Origin: a bacterium SCSIO 12741
GTDB taxonomy: Bacteria > Bacteroidota > Bacteroidia > Flavobacteriales_G > Salibacteraceae
Length of the DNA stretch: 64,000 nucleotides
Direction: 5' to 3'
Assembly (NCBI GenBank): GCA_024398055.1
Contig: CP073749.1
Location: forward strand, 3,844,594-3,908,593
Shown: piece after piece, positions 1 to 8,465 of the stretch
How positions within the stretch are numbered: position 1 is the first letter of the stretch
Layout: each line of letters begins with the position of its first letter
Notes under the pieces: generated by a model
Seen by the model: the letters and a program-made list of their open reading frames with translations, nothing else
The model's database searches: none
Told to the model about the DNA's origin: nothing
Position numbers and translations under genes: made by a program

Positions 1-278
1 TGGTGATTGATGGACAGCTGCACCCCAAGTTTAACAAAGGCTCATCGAATGTACATATCCGAAATGGAGTAGGGGTATTACCAGACGGTCGATTGCTCTT
101 TGCCATGTCGAAGCGAAAAGTCAACTTTTACGACATGGCCACCTACTTCAAGCAAAAGGGGTGTAAAAACGCCCTGTATTTGGATGGTTTTGTTTCCCGA
201 ACCTACTTGCCTGCACAAAACTGGCTTCAAATGGATGGTCAGTTCGGTGTTATTATCGGAGTGGTCAAAGCGGAGTAG
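1..278 (+). CDS. Phosphodiester glycosidase family protein (YigE/NAGPA-like), C-terminal fragment
   Basis: The reading frame is open from the left edge, so the true start lies outside the window; the GTG at base 3 is only the first possible start inside it. The visible 91 residues show the C-terminal part of the DUF2233/NAGPA-type phosphodiester glycosidase fold: an NVHIRNGVGVLPDGRLLFA strand, a helix with YFKQKGCKNALYLDG, and the end VSRTYLP. Members are usually 220-270 residues and envelope-located; the human relative removes GlcNAc from a phosphodiester, while the bacterial substrates are mostly unknown. The family call is fairly safe, the substrate is not. Confidence 0.75.
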   Translation, partial: VIDGQLHPKFNKGSSNVHIRNGVGVLPDGRLLFAMSKRKVNFYDMATYFKQKGCKNALYLDGFVSRTYLPAQNWLQMDGQFGVIIGVVKAE

Positions 279-369
279 AAGCGACGCAAAGCGGACAATT
301 ACCCGTATTCCTTTAGAGATAACTTTTGCTTCAGAGTAGGGCTCTTTAGCTTTGAGAAAAAGCAAATTC

Positions 370-1167
370 ATGTCTACTCATTCCTATACCCAAGTTGATC
401 AGTATTTCCATTACCTGGCACAACTCTTAGCCCGGATAAATCGGACACTCATTCCTTCAAAGGCTGACGATAGCCACACCAATTTGGCCTTCGATTCCAT
501 AGGTGAGCGCCTCACTGGACGATGGGTGGAAAGTTCTGTTGCTGCCATTTTACCCACTCTGAAACTTCGATCCCTGGAGTTTCAATGGGTCAACGATCGA
601 AATCAAGTCGTGCAAAGTCTGGCTTTGGAAGGAGAAACCGATTCTTCGGCATTGGAGAAAATGGCCAAGGGATTGGCTCAATTGGGATTGTCTACCGAAG
701 GATTTATGGATCCAATGCACTATGAAATACCGGACTACTCTTTGAGCCATAAACCTTTTTCCCTACCTCAAGCATCGGAGCTTGATCTTTGGGTGGAATA
801 CCGACAGTTAGCCAACGAAGCCAGTACAAGCGTGTTGAATCATTGGCAAAAAAACGGTGAAGTCCGTATTTGGCCCCATCATTTTGATACCGGAATTTAC
901 TTAGAGCCAAATGGCACTTTGGGAATCGGTTTCGGCTGGGCGATGGAAGACGAGATGGTTGGTGAACCCTATTTTTATTTGGCTGGATATGGTTTAAAAG
1001 GGCCAATAGACTACGAAAACATCTCCAAACCGGGATTGGGAAGGTGGAATATTACCGAAAATTGGAAAGGGGCCGTTCTGCCGTTCTCCGAGCTAAGTGA
1101 CAATAGATCTGAAACTTTGCGCCAATTTATCGCAAACGCTTTGTCAGCCTTGGACGACCGGGTGTAA
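370..1167 (+). CDS. Conserved hypothetical protein, possibly DUF5996-like
   Basis: A 265-residue soluble protein without signal peptide or membrane segment. I start it at ATG 370; an in-frame TTG at 352 would add only six residues. The sequence is rich in aromatic residues and contains an IWPHHFDTGIYLE stretch (about residues 175-190) followed by a glycine-rich IGFGWAM turn and a PYFYLAGYG strand. The order of a helical segment, a trio of Trp/His/Asp and then beta strands recalls DUF5996 proteins, but I could not verify this. It lies 91 bases before the pyrophosphatase gene, with its own stop well clear. Function unknown. Confidence 0.7.
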   Translation: MSTHSYTQVDQYFHYLAQLLARINRTLIPSKADDSHTNLAFDSIGERLTGRWVESSVAAILPTLKLRSLEFQWVNDRNQVVQSLALEGETDSSALEKMAKGLAQLGLSTEGFMDPMHYEIPDYSLSHKPFSLPQASELDLWVEYRQLANEASTSVLNHWQKNGEVRIWPHHFDTGIYLEPNGTLGIGFGWAMEDEMVGEPYFYLAGYGLKGPIDYENISKPGLGRWNITENWKGAVLPFSELSDNRSETLRQFIANALSALDDRV

Positions 1168-1229
1168 AAAGTCGTTGAATGCACAAGGATTTAAAGCAAT
1201 ATTAACACCACTAAATGGCTTTTAATTCC

Positions 1230-1237
1230 CAACTTTG
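1230..1237 (+). promoter_or_regulatory. Possible -7 promoter element of ppa
   Basis: CAACTTTG matches seven of eight positions of the Bacteroidota -7 box TAnnTTTG and lies 21 bases before the ATG at 1259. No clear -33 TTG was identified, so this is a suggestion only. Confidence 0.35.
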
Positions 1238-1258
1238 CACCCCAAAATTTTTATAAGT

Positions 1259-1807
1259 ATGAACATCCACCCCTGGCACGATATAAGTGTAGGAGACAAG
1301 GCTCCAGATGTAATTAAAGGTATTATCGAAATTCCTAAAAACTACCGAGCCAAATACGAATTAGACAAGGACTCCGGAATGCTCATTCTGGATCGCGTTT
1401 TATACTCATCCATTAATTACCCGGCCAATTACGGTTTCATTCCTCAAACCTACTGTGATGATGGTGACCCACTTGATATCCTGGTAATCTCTCAAGTACA
1501 GATTGTACCTATGTGTATCGTTGAGGCCAAAGTTCTTGGCGTTATGCGCATGTTGGACAATGGAGAAATGGATGATAAAATTATCGCTGTGGCAAACAAT
1601 GACATTAGCGTAAACCACTACAACGACATTAGTGAATTGCCTCCACATCACGTGAGAGAACTTCGTAGCTTTTTTGAAGATTACAAAAAGCTCGAGCATA
1701 AAACGGTAAAAGTGGAAGAGTTTCAAAACCGCGAAATCGCCCTAAAAGTAATTGAGCAGAGTATGCAAGATTACCGGGAGAAGTTTGCCATAAAAGAAGA
1801 AGCTTAA
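1259..1807 (+). CDS. ppa: Inorganic pyrophosphatase, family I
   Basis: Hydrolyses pyrophosphate to two phosphates in the cytoplasm, pulling biosynthetic reactions forward. The 182-residue length fits the family I (Mg-dependent) enzyme. The signature DDGDPLD lies at residues 67-73, with metal-binding aspartates, and YGFIP at 58-62 is the usual active-site strand; the [14 protein letters not shown] segment is typical. The open frame runs back to 1235, but ATG 1259 (MNIHPWHD) gives the family-typical N-terminus. The AlkD-like gene follows 11 bases after the stop, so the two are probably co-transcribed. Confidence 0.95.
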   Translation: MNIHPWHDISVGDKAPDVIKGIIEIPKNYRAKYELDKDSGMLILDRVLYSSINYPANYGFIPQTYCDDGDPLDILVISQVQIVPMCIVEAKVLGVMRMLDNGEMDDKIIAVANNDISVNHYNDISELPPHHVRELRSFFEDYKKLEHKTVKVEEFQNREIALKVIEQSMQDYREKFAIKEEA

Positions 1808-1818
1808 TTCCTTTTCAA

Positions 1819-2520
1819 ATGAATTTGGATACCATACTCAATCGTTTACGTGATTTGTCTGACCCTGAAGCGGTTTTACGCAAGGAGAAGAAATTTGGTG
1901 TGGTAGCCAACAATGCATGGGGTGTTTATCAAAAGGATTTGAGAGAATTGGCTCGGCAGATTCCCAAGGATAATCAGTTGGCCATCGATCTTTTTGATAC
2001 CGATATTTATGAAGCACGAGTGCTGTGCAGCAAAGTGTTTCGCCCCAAAGATTTAACAGAAGAACTCATGGAAAAATGGGTCGTAACCTTCGAAAACTGG
2101 GAGATTTGCGATTCATTTTCTATGGCTCTTTTTGCACGAAGCCCACTGGCTATACCCAAGGCCTTGGAATGGGTAAATCGGGAACCAGAATTTGAAAAGC
2201 GTGCCGGTTTTGCCATCATGGCTGCCTACACCATGGCCGACAAAAAGGCGGACAACGAAATCTTCATCACCTTCCTCAACGAGATCGAAAAGGCGGTAGA
2301 GGATAACCGACCGTACGTCAAAAAAGCGGTAAACTGGGCTCTGAGAAACATCGGTAAGCGAAACCAGGATCTGAATGCGCTAGCTATACAACGAGCTCAT
2401 CGAATTCTGCTCGTGGACCATCCTGCCGCCAGATGGATTGCCAACGACGCCATCAAAGAATTGGAGAAGGAGGGAGTCCGGATGTCCGATTACCCACGAG
2501 CCATTTATCGTCCTGCTTAA
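1819..2520 (+). CDS. DNA alkylation repair protein, AlkD-like DNA glycosylase
   Basis: A 233-residue all-helical protein matching the HEAT-like AlkD family, which excises bulky or cationic alkylated bases such as N3- and N7-alkylpurines. The family's catalytic residues are present: W94 and D98 in ENWEICDSF, and W173 in KAVNWALRNIGKRN, with nearly the same spacing as in the Bacillus cereus enzyme (W109, D113, W187). The RPYVKKAVNWALRNIG motif is highly characteristic. It starts 11 bases after ppa and is probably in the same transcript, although the two functions are unrelated. Confidence 0.9.
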   Translation: MNLDTILNRLRDLSDPEAVLRKEKKFGVVANNAWGVYQKDLRELARQIPKDNQLAIDLFDTDIYEARVLCSKVFRPKDLTEELMEKWVVTFENWEICDSFSMALFARSPLAIPKALEWVNREPEFEKRAGFAIMAAYTMADKKADNEIFITFLNEIEKAVEDNRPYVKKAVNWALRNIGKRNQDLNALAIQRAHRILLVDHPAARWIANDAIKELEKEGVRMSDYPRAIYRPA

Positions 2521-2572
2521 TCAGAGCTGGCGACATTTCTGCTATTTTGGTCGCTCAAACGAAAATGTCCTG

Positions 2573-2992
2573 ATGAAGCAAATTCTTTCCTATTTATCGG
2601 TCTTCCTTTTGATGGCCAGCATCATTTCCTGCTCAGAAAGCGAAAAAGTAGAATACGAGGACAAAATTCTTACTCCCGAAAAGCACTTGGCGGGCACTTG
2701 GAATTTCGATACCCTTACGAGTGATTCAGCTTTTTGTCTTCAAGGGATCTCGATGGAATTTGACCAAATCCAACTCAGAACCGACAGTACCTTCCAAATA
2801 AAATCTGATACGCTAACCTTAGTAGGCAAATACGAATTGGGTGAAACAGAACTTCATTTCTACGACGTAACCGCCAACGGCCGTCCGGAAACCGATGAAT
2901 TCCTACCCATCCATGAAATCTCAAAAGACAAACTCATTTTCCAATTCGAATTAGAGGTCTGCAAGATTTACCTAAAGTTCAAAAGAAGCTGA
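2573..2992 (+). CDS. Small lipoprotein, lipocalin-like fold likely
   Basis: A 139-residue lipoprotein. The open frame begins at 2438 inside alkD, but ATG 2573 gives a clean lipoprotein signal peptide ending in SIISC, with the lipidated cysteine at residue 20. The mature part begins with HLAGTWNFDTL and consists of alternating short strands (IQLRTDSTFQIKSD, LVGKYELGETELHFYDV), the pattern of Bacteroidota lipocalin-like (DUF4488/lipocalin_4) lipoproteins. Two cysteines remain in the mature part and could form a disulfide. The ligand is unknown. It sits 52 bases after alkD. Confidence 0.7.
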   Translation: MKQILSYLSVFLLMASIISCSESEKVEYEDKILTPEKHLAGTWNFDTLTSDSAFCLQGISMEFDQIQLRTDSTFQIKSDTLTLVGKYELGETELHFYDVTANGRPETDEFLPIHEISKDKLIFQFELEVCKIYLKFKRS

Positions 2993-3029
2993 TAGAACCG
3001 TAAAGCCACCATCTACCAATACACCCACC

Positions 3030-3115
3030 CTAGAATCTTGACTCTCTCCCTCGCCGCTGAATTTCCCTCGCATCTCAACTCTCACCCTCGTCTCTTAAAC
3101 TCCCTCGCCCCTGAA
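3030..3115. repeat. CT-rich intergenic repeat words
   Basis: The spacer before the next gene contains several imperfect copies of a CCCTCG-type word (CCCTCGCCGCTGAA, CCCTCGCATC, CCCTCGTCTC, CCCTCGCCCCTGAA). The 10-mer CCTCGCCGCT at 3049-3058 recurs at 53200-53209, in another intergenic spacer. No coding potential is seen. Confidence 0.5.
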
Positions 3116-3121
3116 ATCCGC

Positions 3122-3129
3122 TATCTTTG
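3122..3129 (+). promoter_or_regulatory. -7 promoter box TATCTTTG
   Basis: A perfect TAnnTTTG match five bases before ATG 3135. If used, transcription would begin about two bases before the start codon. No good -33 TTG is visible at the usual distance. Confidence 0.5.
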
Positions 3130-3134
3130 ATTCC

Positions 3135-3467
3135 ATGAAAGGGCAGGTTCAGAATTCAACTTCTATTCCAGGTTGGAAAATAATTCTTCGTGGTTACCTG
3201 CAGGTGGTCGTCCCATCGGCCTTAGTATTCTTAGGAACCATGATTGCAATCTACTATTTTGAGGTTCCTTTGCACATCGTGGTTGTTGGTGGAGGATTGG
3301 TGGCCTGGAGATTTTGGCTCTGGTCCATTAAAGGTTGGAAAAAATGGGCCAGTCGCAAGGGCATTTCACAGGAACGATTGTTTAAATGGAGCCGAAAAGG
3401 GTTGATTTGTTTTTACCGCCATCAAATTGTTGATCTGTATTCCAAAGAGCATGAACAGAATAATTGA
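3135..3467 (+). CDS. Small inner-membrane protein, unknown function
   Basis: A 110-residue protein. Two adjacent hydrophobic segments (about residues 26-44 and 47-63, separated by an FEVP turn) are followed by a basic tail with several Trp-Lys motifs (WSIKGWKKWASRKG). I recognise no family. Its 3' end overlaps the start of the Kelch-protein gene by 17 bases, suggesting translational coupling. A perfect -7 box lies five bases before its ATG, so the start is well supported. Confidence 0.6.
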   Translation: MKGQVQNSTSIPGWKIILRGYLQVVVPSALVFLGTMIAIYYFEVPLHIVVVGGGLVAWRFWLWSIKGWKKWASRKGISQERLFKWSRKGLICFYRHQIVDLYSKEHEQNN

Positions 3468-4770
3468 AAGAGTAGGAGTAGGATTGCTTATTTGCCTGAT
3501 GTCGAATTCACTTTGGGCCCAGTTTCAGGTGGATCGGGTAGGGGACTTACCTGAAGCGGTGAGCAACAATGCCGTTTGTGAAGGTTTTATCAATGGGGAG
3601 GCCTACCTTTATTCCTTTGGTGGAATTGATACTAGCAAGAAATATTCAGGCATCCATTTACGATCCTTTCGTTTCAATACCCAGACCGGATTAGCTGAGC
3701 GCATCCCGGATTTACCCGATACTTTGGGTAAGGTGGCTGCTGCGGCTTCTCGAATAGGAGACGTTATATACATTGCTGGTGGCTATCATGTTTATGCCAA
3801 CGGCAATGAGCGTTCATCCAATAAAATGCATCGCTATCAGATTTCGACCAATTCTTTTTTACCGGATGGACAAAATATGCCCGTTGCAACGGATGATCAT
3901 GTACAAGCCGTTTGGAAAGACAGTCTGATTTATCTAATCACAGGCTGGAGCCACTCGGGAAATATTCCCTTGGTGCAGATTTACGACGCCAAAAACGATT
4001 CCTGGACTGCCGGTAGCAATGTGCCAAACAACCACGATTACAAGTCCTTTGGATCTTCTGGGATTATTATTGGTGACACCATTTATTACTACGGTGGAGC
4101 ATCTGGTAGTGCCGGATTTGCAGCTCAAAATCAATTGCGAATGGGAGTGATAAATCCGTCAGATCCAACTCAAATCACCTGGTCCATTTCCACACCCGAT
4201 TCCAACGAATATGGTTACCGTATGGCGTGTGCCCGGTTGGAAAATAAAGTACTTTGGATTGGTGGTAGCGAGGTAACCTACAACTACAATGGAATAGCCT
4301 ACAATGGCAGTGGCGGGGTTGCTCCGATAAACCGTTATATATATATCACTCACCCTGATCAAATCTGGATTAAGGATCAAATCTCCGTTCCGATGGATTT
4401 AAGGGGAGTGGCCGATGTGGGAATGGGTGTATTCTACCTCGCCGGTGGTATGGAAGAGGACCAGAAAGTGACCAGCGCTGTTCATCAATTGCGATGGAAC
4501 CATTTGAACCTCCCGGATTTGGAAACAGTCGCTCAGCAATTGACCCTATATCCTCAACCGGCGAGGAATCAAATTACACTGAACTGGAAACAGGAGATTA
4601 TCAAACCATGGAAGGTTAAGCTTTACCATTCCTCTGGCCGATTGCTGGAAGAACGAAACATGAACCAAGAAACCATGATATGGAAATTGAATTATTCTCC
4701 AGGCATTTATTACTTCCTGCTTAACGACGGAGAATCGACCATTTCGAAGCGCTTTGTGTTGAGCGAATGA
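3451..4770 (+). CDS. Secreted Kelch-type beta-propeller protein with T9SS sorting domain
   Basis: A 439-residue exported protein. ATG 3451 gives a Sec signal peptide (IIERVGVGLLICLMSNSLWAQ), so I prefer it to the upstream start at 3427. Residues about 25-345 carry Kelch-like repeats with YSFGGID, YIAGGYH, YLITGW, YYYGGASG, LWIGGSE and FYLAGGM at regular spacing, the double-glycine strands of a beta-propeller. Residues about 360-439 form a type A T9SS tail (LYPQPARNQITL, SSGRLLEERN, SPGIYYFLL), which directs export across the outer membrane and cell-surface attachment. The partner is unknown. Coupled to the small membrane protein upstream by a 17-base overlap. Confidence 0.85.
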   Translation: MNRIIERVGVGLLICLMSNSLWAQFQVDRVGDLPEAVSNNAVCEGFINGEAYLYSFGGIDTSKKYSGIHLRSFRFNTQTGLAERIPDLPDTLGKVAAAASRIGDVIYIAGGYHVYANGNERSSNKMHRYQISTNSFLPDGQNMPVATDDHVQAVWKDSLIYLITGWSHSGNIPLVQIYDAKNDSWTAGSNVPNNHDYKSFGSSGIIIGDTIYYYGGASGSAGFAAQNQLRMGVINPSDPTQITWSISTPDSNEYGYRMACARLENKVLWIGGSEVTYNYNGIAYNGSGGVAPINRYIYITHPDQIWIKDQISVPMDLRGVADVGMGVFYLAGGMEEDQKVTSAVHQLRWNHLNLPDLETVAQQLTLYPQPARNQITLNWKQEIIKPWKVKLYHSSGRLLEERNMNQETMIWKLNYSPGIYYFLLNDGESTISKRFVLSE

Positions 4771-4856
4771 TCCTTTTTGGATTTAATAACAGTCACTTAG
4801 CTCGAGGATAGTTTACTTTTAGCCCAAGAACAGGCCCGTATTAACCCTCAAAATCA

Positions 4857-5762
4857 ATGGTGATGAAACCTTCATTATTCTTGTTCGCCTGTTTATTTCT
4901 TTCTGGTTTTTCTTCTTTTTCCTGTATCAATGTCTATCGAACCACCCTGGATGGAAACGTACATTCGTCTGATGCTTACAGAGGGATCGTTTATCCCAAA
5001 AGTATAGATGCTGCAAAACTCCGCCTCGAAGCGCAACGTTTGGAAAAGAGATGGGGCACGGACAGTTCTTACCAGGATCTATCTGATTATGCAGCCGCGT
5101 TAATCTACTTGGGCGAATTGGAAAAATCCAAGTCAATCTACCATTTTTTGGAATCTCAGCGACCAGGATCATACGTAACGGCCTCCAACCTGGGAACGAT
5201 CTACGAGTTGTTAGGAAAACCTGATTCTGCCCATTATTGGATTGCCAGGTCCATGAAGATTAATCCGCAGTCTCATGGAGGGTCAGAATGGATTCACTTA
5301 AAAATTTTGGAATTTCAACTCAATCCAGATCGGGATTCCACCAGCTCTATCCTTGGACTCGATTTTGGAAAGGAAGGAATACCGGAGAATATCAAGGGTA
5401 TCCATCTTATAGAACTCAGGGACCATTTAACCATTCAACTAAAAGAACGAGGCTACTTTGTAAAACCACCAAACTGGATTGTGGGAAACATCTATTTTGA
5501 TTATGGCAATGTGATTGCTCAAACATTGAACGTGGAAGCGGCATTGGAGAGTTATGAAGAAGCGGCTAAATTCGGCTTTCACTCACCCTTAATGGAGAAA
5601 CGTGAAAACGCCTTACAATCTTTGGCCTGGAGAGCCAGTTTTAAGAATGGGTGGGATAGAGCGCTTAATGGTGCCCTCGATGAAATCCTGGTGGTTGCGG
5701 TTGGTGGTATACTATTTCTGCTCTTTCTTATTTGGGTCGTTAAGTGGAAATTAATGAGGTAA
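4857..5762 (+). CDS. TPR-repeat membrane protein
   Basis: A 301-residue protein with an N-terminal signal (FLFACLFLSGFSSFSC) that may end in a lipidated cysteine, helical TPR-like repeats at about residues 70-150 (YAAALIYLGELEKSKSIYHFLE, then SNLGTIYELLGKPDSAHYWIARSMKINPQ) and a C-terminal membrane segment (about 279-297). ATG 4857 and ATG 4863 are both possible starts. TPR regions bind other proteins; no partner can be named. A TACTTTTA box (7/8 of the -7 consensus) is at 4814-4821. The next gene starts three bases after the stop, indicating an operon. Confidence 0.75.
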   Translation: MVMKPSLFLFACLFLSGFSSFSCINVYRTTLDGNVHSSDAYRGIVYPKSIDAAKLRLEAQRLEKRWGTDSSYQDLSDYAAALIYLGELEKSKSIYHFLESQRPGSYVTASNLGTIYELLGKPDSAHYWIARSMKINPQSHGGSEWIHLKILEFQLNPDRDSTSSILGLDFGKEGIPENIKGIHLIELRDHLTIQLKERGYFVKPPNWIVGNIYFDYGNVIAQTLNVEAALESYEEAAKFGFHSPLMEKRENALQSLAWRASFKNGWDRALNGALDEILVVAVGGILFLLFLIWVVKWKLMR

Positions 5763-5765
5763 AAC

Positions 5766-6785
5766 ATGTTTGGTCTAAGATCTTATAAACCAACGAAAAA
5801 GTTAGGCTGGTTTTTTCGCATGTGCCTGTTTATCTGGGTGTTTGCGACTATCCTGGTTTTGGTGGGCAGAGATACCCTCATTCTCGGTACAGCCTTAATT
5901 CTGGGACGTCCGTTATGGATTATTGGCGGTGTTTTTTGGTCCTGGTTTATCGATCGCCGCCTAGTTTCTCGCCCTCTAAAGCGGGTGGTTTGGCTACTCC
6001 TGGCGCTACTATTGTTAGAATATAGCTGGGTAGGGATTAACCGGGAAAGCTTAGGAGAGCCCGCCACTCCAAAAACTGAAATATCCATAATCACTTACAA
6101 TCTGTTTTTTAAAAACAAAGCGCCCCAACAGTCTTTAAGCATATTGGAACAGGCCCAGGCAGATGTACTTTTTCTACAGGAGATCACTCCGCAGTGGTAT
6201 GCTATTTTGGAAAAGAAATTATCAAAATCTCATCCTTATAGAGTTGTATTGCCCTATCGTGGTACCCATGGATTGGCCGTGTATAGTCGATTTCCCTTGA
6301 AGCAAATCAAGGTGATGAACAACGATTCAAAGCTGCCATTTGCGCAATGGGTAAGTTTGGAAGTAGCCGGGAGGAAGCTGTTGGCGGTTCATGCTCACCT
6401 GGCTTCTCCGGCGGTGGCCGTAGAAAATCCAGATCGGTTTTTCCCATTGATTCATAAAAACCACCAATTGCGAATCGAACAATTGAATCAGATTCAAGAG
6501 CAGGCTATTCTATGGGAACCTGACTATTCATCCATCTTTTTAATTGGTGACCTCAATACTACACCTCATGAACCCATATACCGGCAATTAACCGATGATT
6601 GGGTAGATGGATTTGAGGAGGCAGGTTCAGGAAACCCTGACAATTTCCCCAATTCGTCACACCTACCGGCGATAACTCGGTTGGACTATGTGATGGCAAA
6701 AGGTGAGCTCCAATTCCAAAAAGTACAAGTCTTTAAAGGAGGTAGCTCAGACCACCTGGCTCTTAAAGCGAGGGTAGCTCTGTAA
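5766..6785 (+). CDS. Membrane-anchored endonuclease/exonuclease/phosphatase-family protein
   Basis: A 339-residue protein with about three N-terminal membrane segments (residues 15-100) and a C-terminal EEP-fold domain (about 105-339). The EEP motifs are visible in order: IITYNLFFKN, VLFLQEITPQW (metal-binding Glu), the FPLKQI strand, IGDLNTTPHEPIY (catalytic Asp and Asn), RLDYVMAKGE and the terminal SSDHLAL (catalytic Asp-His). The fold covers DNases, phosphoinositide phosphatases and sphingomyelinases; membrane anchoring with a probably external catalytic domain fits lipid or extracellular nucleic acid hydrolysis, but the substrate cannot be read from sequence. Operon with the TPR gene upstream. 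Confidence 0.85.
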   Translation: MFGLRSYKPTKKLGWFFRMCLFIWVFATILVLVGRDTLILGTALILGRPLWIIGGVFWSWFIDRRLVSRPLKRVVWLLLALLLLEYSWVGINRESLGEPATPKTEISIITYNLFFKNKAPQQSLSILEQAQADVLFLQEITPQWYAILEKKLSKSHPYRVVLPYRGTHGLAVYSRFPLKQIKVMNNDSKLPFAQWVSLEVAGRKLLAVHAHLASPAVAVENPDRFFPLIHKNHQLRIEQLNQIQEQAILWEPDYSSIFLIGDLNTTPHEPIYRQLTDDWVDGFEEAGSGNPDNFPNSSHLPAITRLDYVMAKGELQFQKVQVFKGGSSDHLALKARVAL

Positions 6786-6869
6786 TCCACAGTTACTTAC
6801 GGCCAGTCGGAATAGGGTGGAAAAACAGGAGTCAATTCGTTAATTTAGTTCGTTCTCAAACTTGCGTAC

Positions 6870-7385
6870 ATGAACGGATTAAAACGATCTTTCCTGCTTT
6901 CAGGAATCACTTTGATGGGCCTGGGCATTTTCTCTTGCCAATCTCCCCAACAGCCCACGGAAACAGTTGAACAAGAGGCAGAATTGCCCCAATCAGGTTA
7001 TGATTCCATCGCCGCGGCCAAATACGGAGCTGATGCTTATGGAATGAAAAAATACGTCATGGCCTTCTTAAAACGAGGTCCTAACCGGGATTTGGATTCG
7101 GCCGAAGCCATGAAACTACAAATGGCACACCTAAAAAACATTGGGCGCCTTGCCGATGAAGGAAAGCTTGCTGTGGCAGGGCCCTTTTTCGGAAATGACG
7201 ACTTGCGGGGAATCTACATATTCAATGTGGAAACACTCGAAGAGGCTAAAGCTTTAACCGAAACCGATCCGGCCATTCAAAAGGGGAGTCTGGTCATGGA
7301 GCTTAAAGAATGGTACGGTAGTGCCGGCTTAATGGCTGTAAACGACATTCATAAAACCCTTTCCAAAAAAGAGGTGACCGAATAA
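6870..7385 (+). CDS. YciI-domain lipoprotein
   Basis: A 171-residue lipoprotein: the signal peptide ends in LGIFSC, giving a lipidated cysteine at residue 23. The mature protein carries a YciI-like ferredoxin-fold domain (about residues 58-155: KKYVMAFLKRGPNR, HLKNIGRLADEGKLAVAGPF, GIYIFNVETLEEAKALTETDP). The conserved His (in MAHLKN) and Asp (in ETDPA) of the family are present. YciI proteins are usually cytoplasmic; an exported, lipidated form suggests a periplasmic role. The bestrophin gene follows after 15 bases, so the two are likely expressed together. Confidence 0.85.
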   Translation: MNGLKRSFLLSGITLMGLGIFSCQSPQQPTETVEQEAELPQSGYDSIAAAKYGADAYGMKKYVMAFLKRGPNRDLDSAEAMKLQMAHLKNIGRLADEGKLAVAGPFFGNDDLRGIYIFNVETLEEAKALTETDPAIQKGSLVMELKEWYGSAGLMAVNDIHKTLSKKEVTE

Positions 7386-7400
7386 ACGGAGGAATTTGAG

Positions 7401-8462
7401 ATGTATACAAAAACAAGATATTCGGTAAAAGACATGATCCGCTGGACCCGGTTAGATCTGTTTACCTTCTTCCTTATTGCCTTTATCCCCACGGTATTAT
7501 ACGATACCTGTGGGCTCACTTGGCTCTATTTGCCCTGGCTTCCCATTGCCATGATCGGTACGGCGGTGGCTTTTATCATCGGTTTTCAAAACAAAGTGAC
7601 CTATGACCGAATCTGGGAGGCCCGAAAAATTTGGGGCGGCATCGTAAATGTATCACGCACTTGGGGAGCCTTGGTAAAGGATACGGTAACTGGTGAACAC
7701 GCAAGCCAACCTGTGGATGACGTTCGTTTAAAACAGGAGGTTTCTACTTTAATTCACCGACACATTGCCTGGATGGCGGCCCTGAGGCATTCGATGAGAA
7801 GCCCCAAGTCCTGGGAGGTTTTTTTGAGCCATAAAACCAATCGCGAATGGGCCAAAATGATGCATATTCCAGAACGTGAACATACCCTGGAAGAGGACTT
7901 GAAACCTTTGCTTTCAGAAGAGGAGTTCACTTATGTTCTTTCCAAAACAAACAAGGCTACGGCGCTACTTGCTATGCAGTCCAAGCATTTGAGAAAGCTG
8001 AAAGAGGAAAAACTCATTTGGGAATTTGCCTTCTTAGATTTGGAGGGGCTAATCAAAGATTTGTATGATTTGCAGGGGAAATCTGAACGAATTAAGAACT
8101 TTCCCTACCCAAGGCAGTATGCTACATTGAATAGTTTTTTCGTTTGGATTTTGGTATTCTTCTTACCCTTTGGTGTTATTCCTGAGTTTGCCAAAGTCGG
8201 GGAGCAGATTGCGTTAAATTTTCCCCGAATTGGAGATTACTTTGTTTGGGCCGCAGTTCCTTTTTCCATGATTGTTTCCTGGGTATTTCATACGATGGAG
8301 CGTATTGGTAAAACCGGTGAAAATCCCTTTGAAGGATCGGCCAATGATGTTCCCATTTCGACTATCGCCCGAGGTATTGAAATTGACCTTCGTGAAATGA
8401 TTGATGAAGATCCTGAGCAAATTCCCAAACCTTATCCATTGGTTCACCATACCCAGATGTAA
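7401..8462 (+). CDS. Bestrophin-family anion channel (paralogue 1)
   Basis: A 353-residue bacterial bestrophin. The hallmark block FIIGFQNKVTYDRIWEARKIWG (residues about 58-80) follows two N-terminal membrane segments and carries the channel neck; the PFEGSANDVPIS motif near the end is the other family signature. Two further hydrophobic segments lie at about 245-263 and 280-300. Bestrophins are pentameric, mostly anion-conducting channels of the inner membrane. This copy resembles the one at 61585-62622 more than the one at 34490-35422. It follows the YciI lipoprotein by 15 bases and the GNAT gene follows by three bases. Confidence 0.9.
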   Translation: MYTKTRYSVKDMIRWTRLDLFTFFLIAFIPTVLYDTCGLTWLYLPWLPIAMIGTAVAFIIGFQNKVTYDRIWEARKIWGGIVNVSRTWGALVKDTVTGEHASQPVDDVRLKQEVSTLIHRHIAWMAALRHSMRSPKSWEVFLSHKTNREWAKMMHIPEREHTLEEDLKPLLSEEEFTYVLSKTNKATALLAMQSKHLRKLKEEKLIWEFAFLDLEGLIKDLYDLQGKSERIKNFPYPRQYATLNSFFVWILVFFLPFGVIPEFAKVGEQIALNFPRIGDYFVWAAVPFSMIVSWVFHTMERIGKTGENPFEGSANDVPISTIARGIEIDLREMIDEDPEQIPKPYPLVHHTQM

Positions 8463-8465
8463 ACC

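Noticed and set aside
3764-3780. Second ModE-like half site (CGTTATATAC)
   Set aside because: It lies in a coding region and has no matching second arm.
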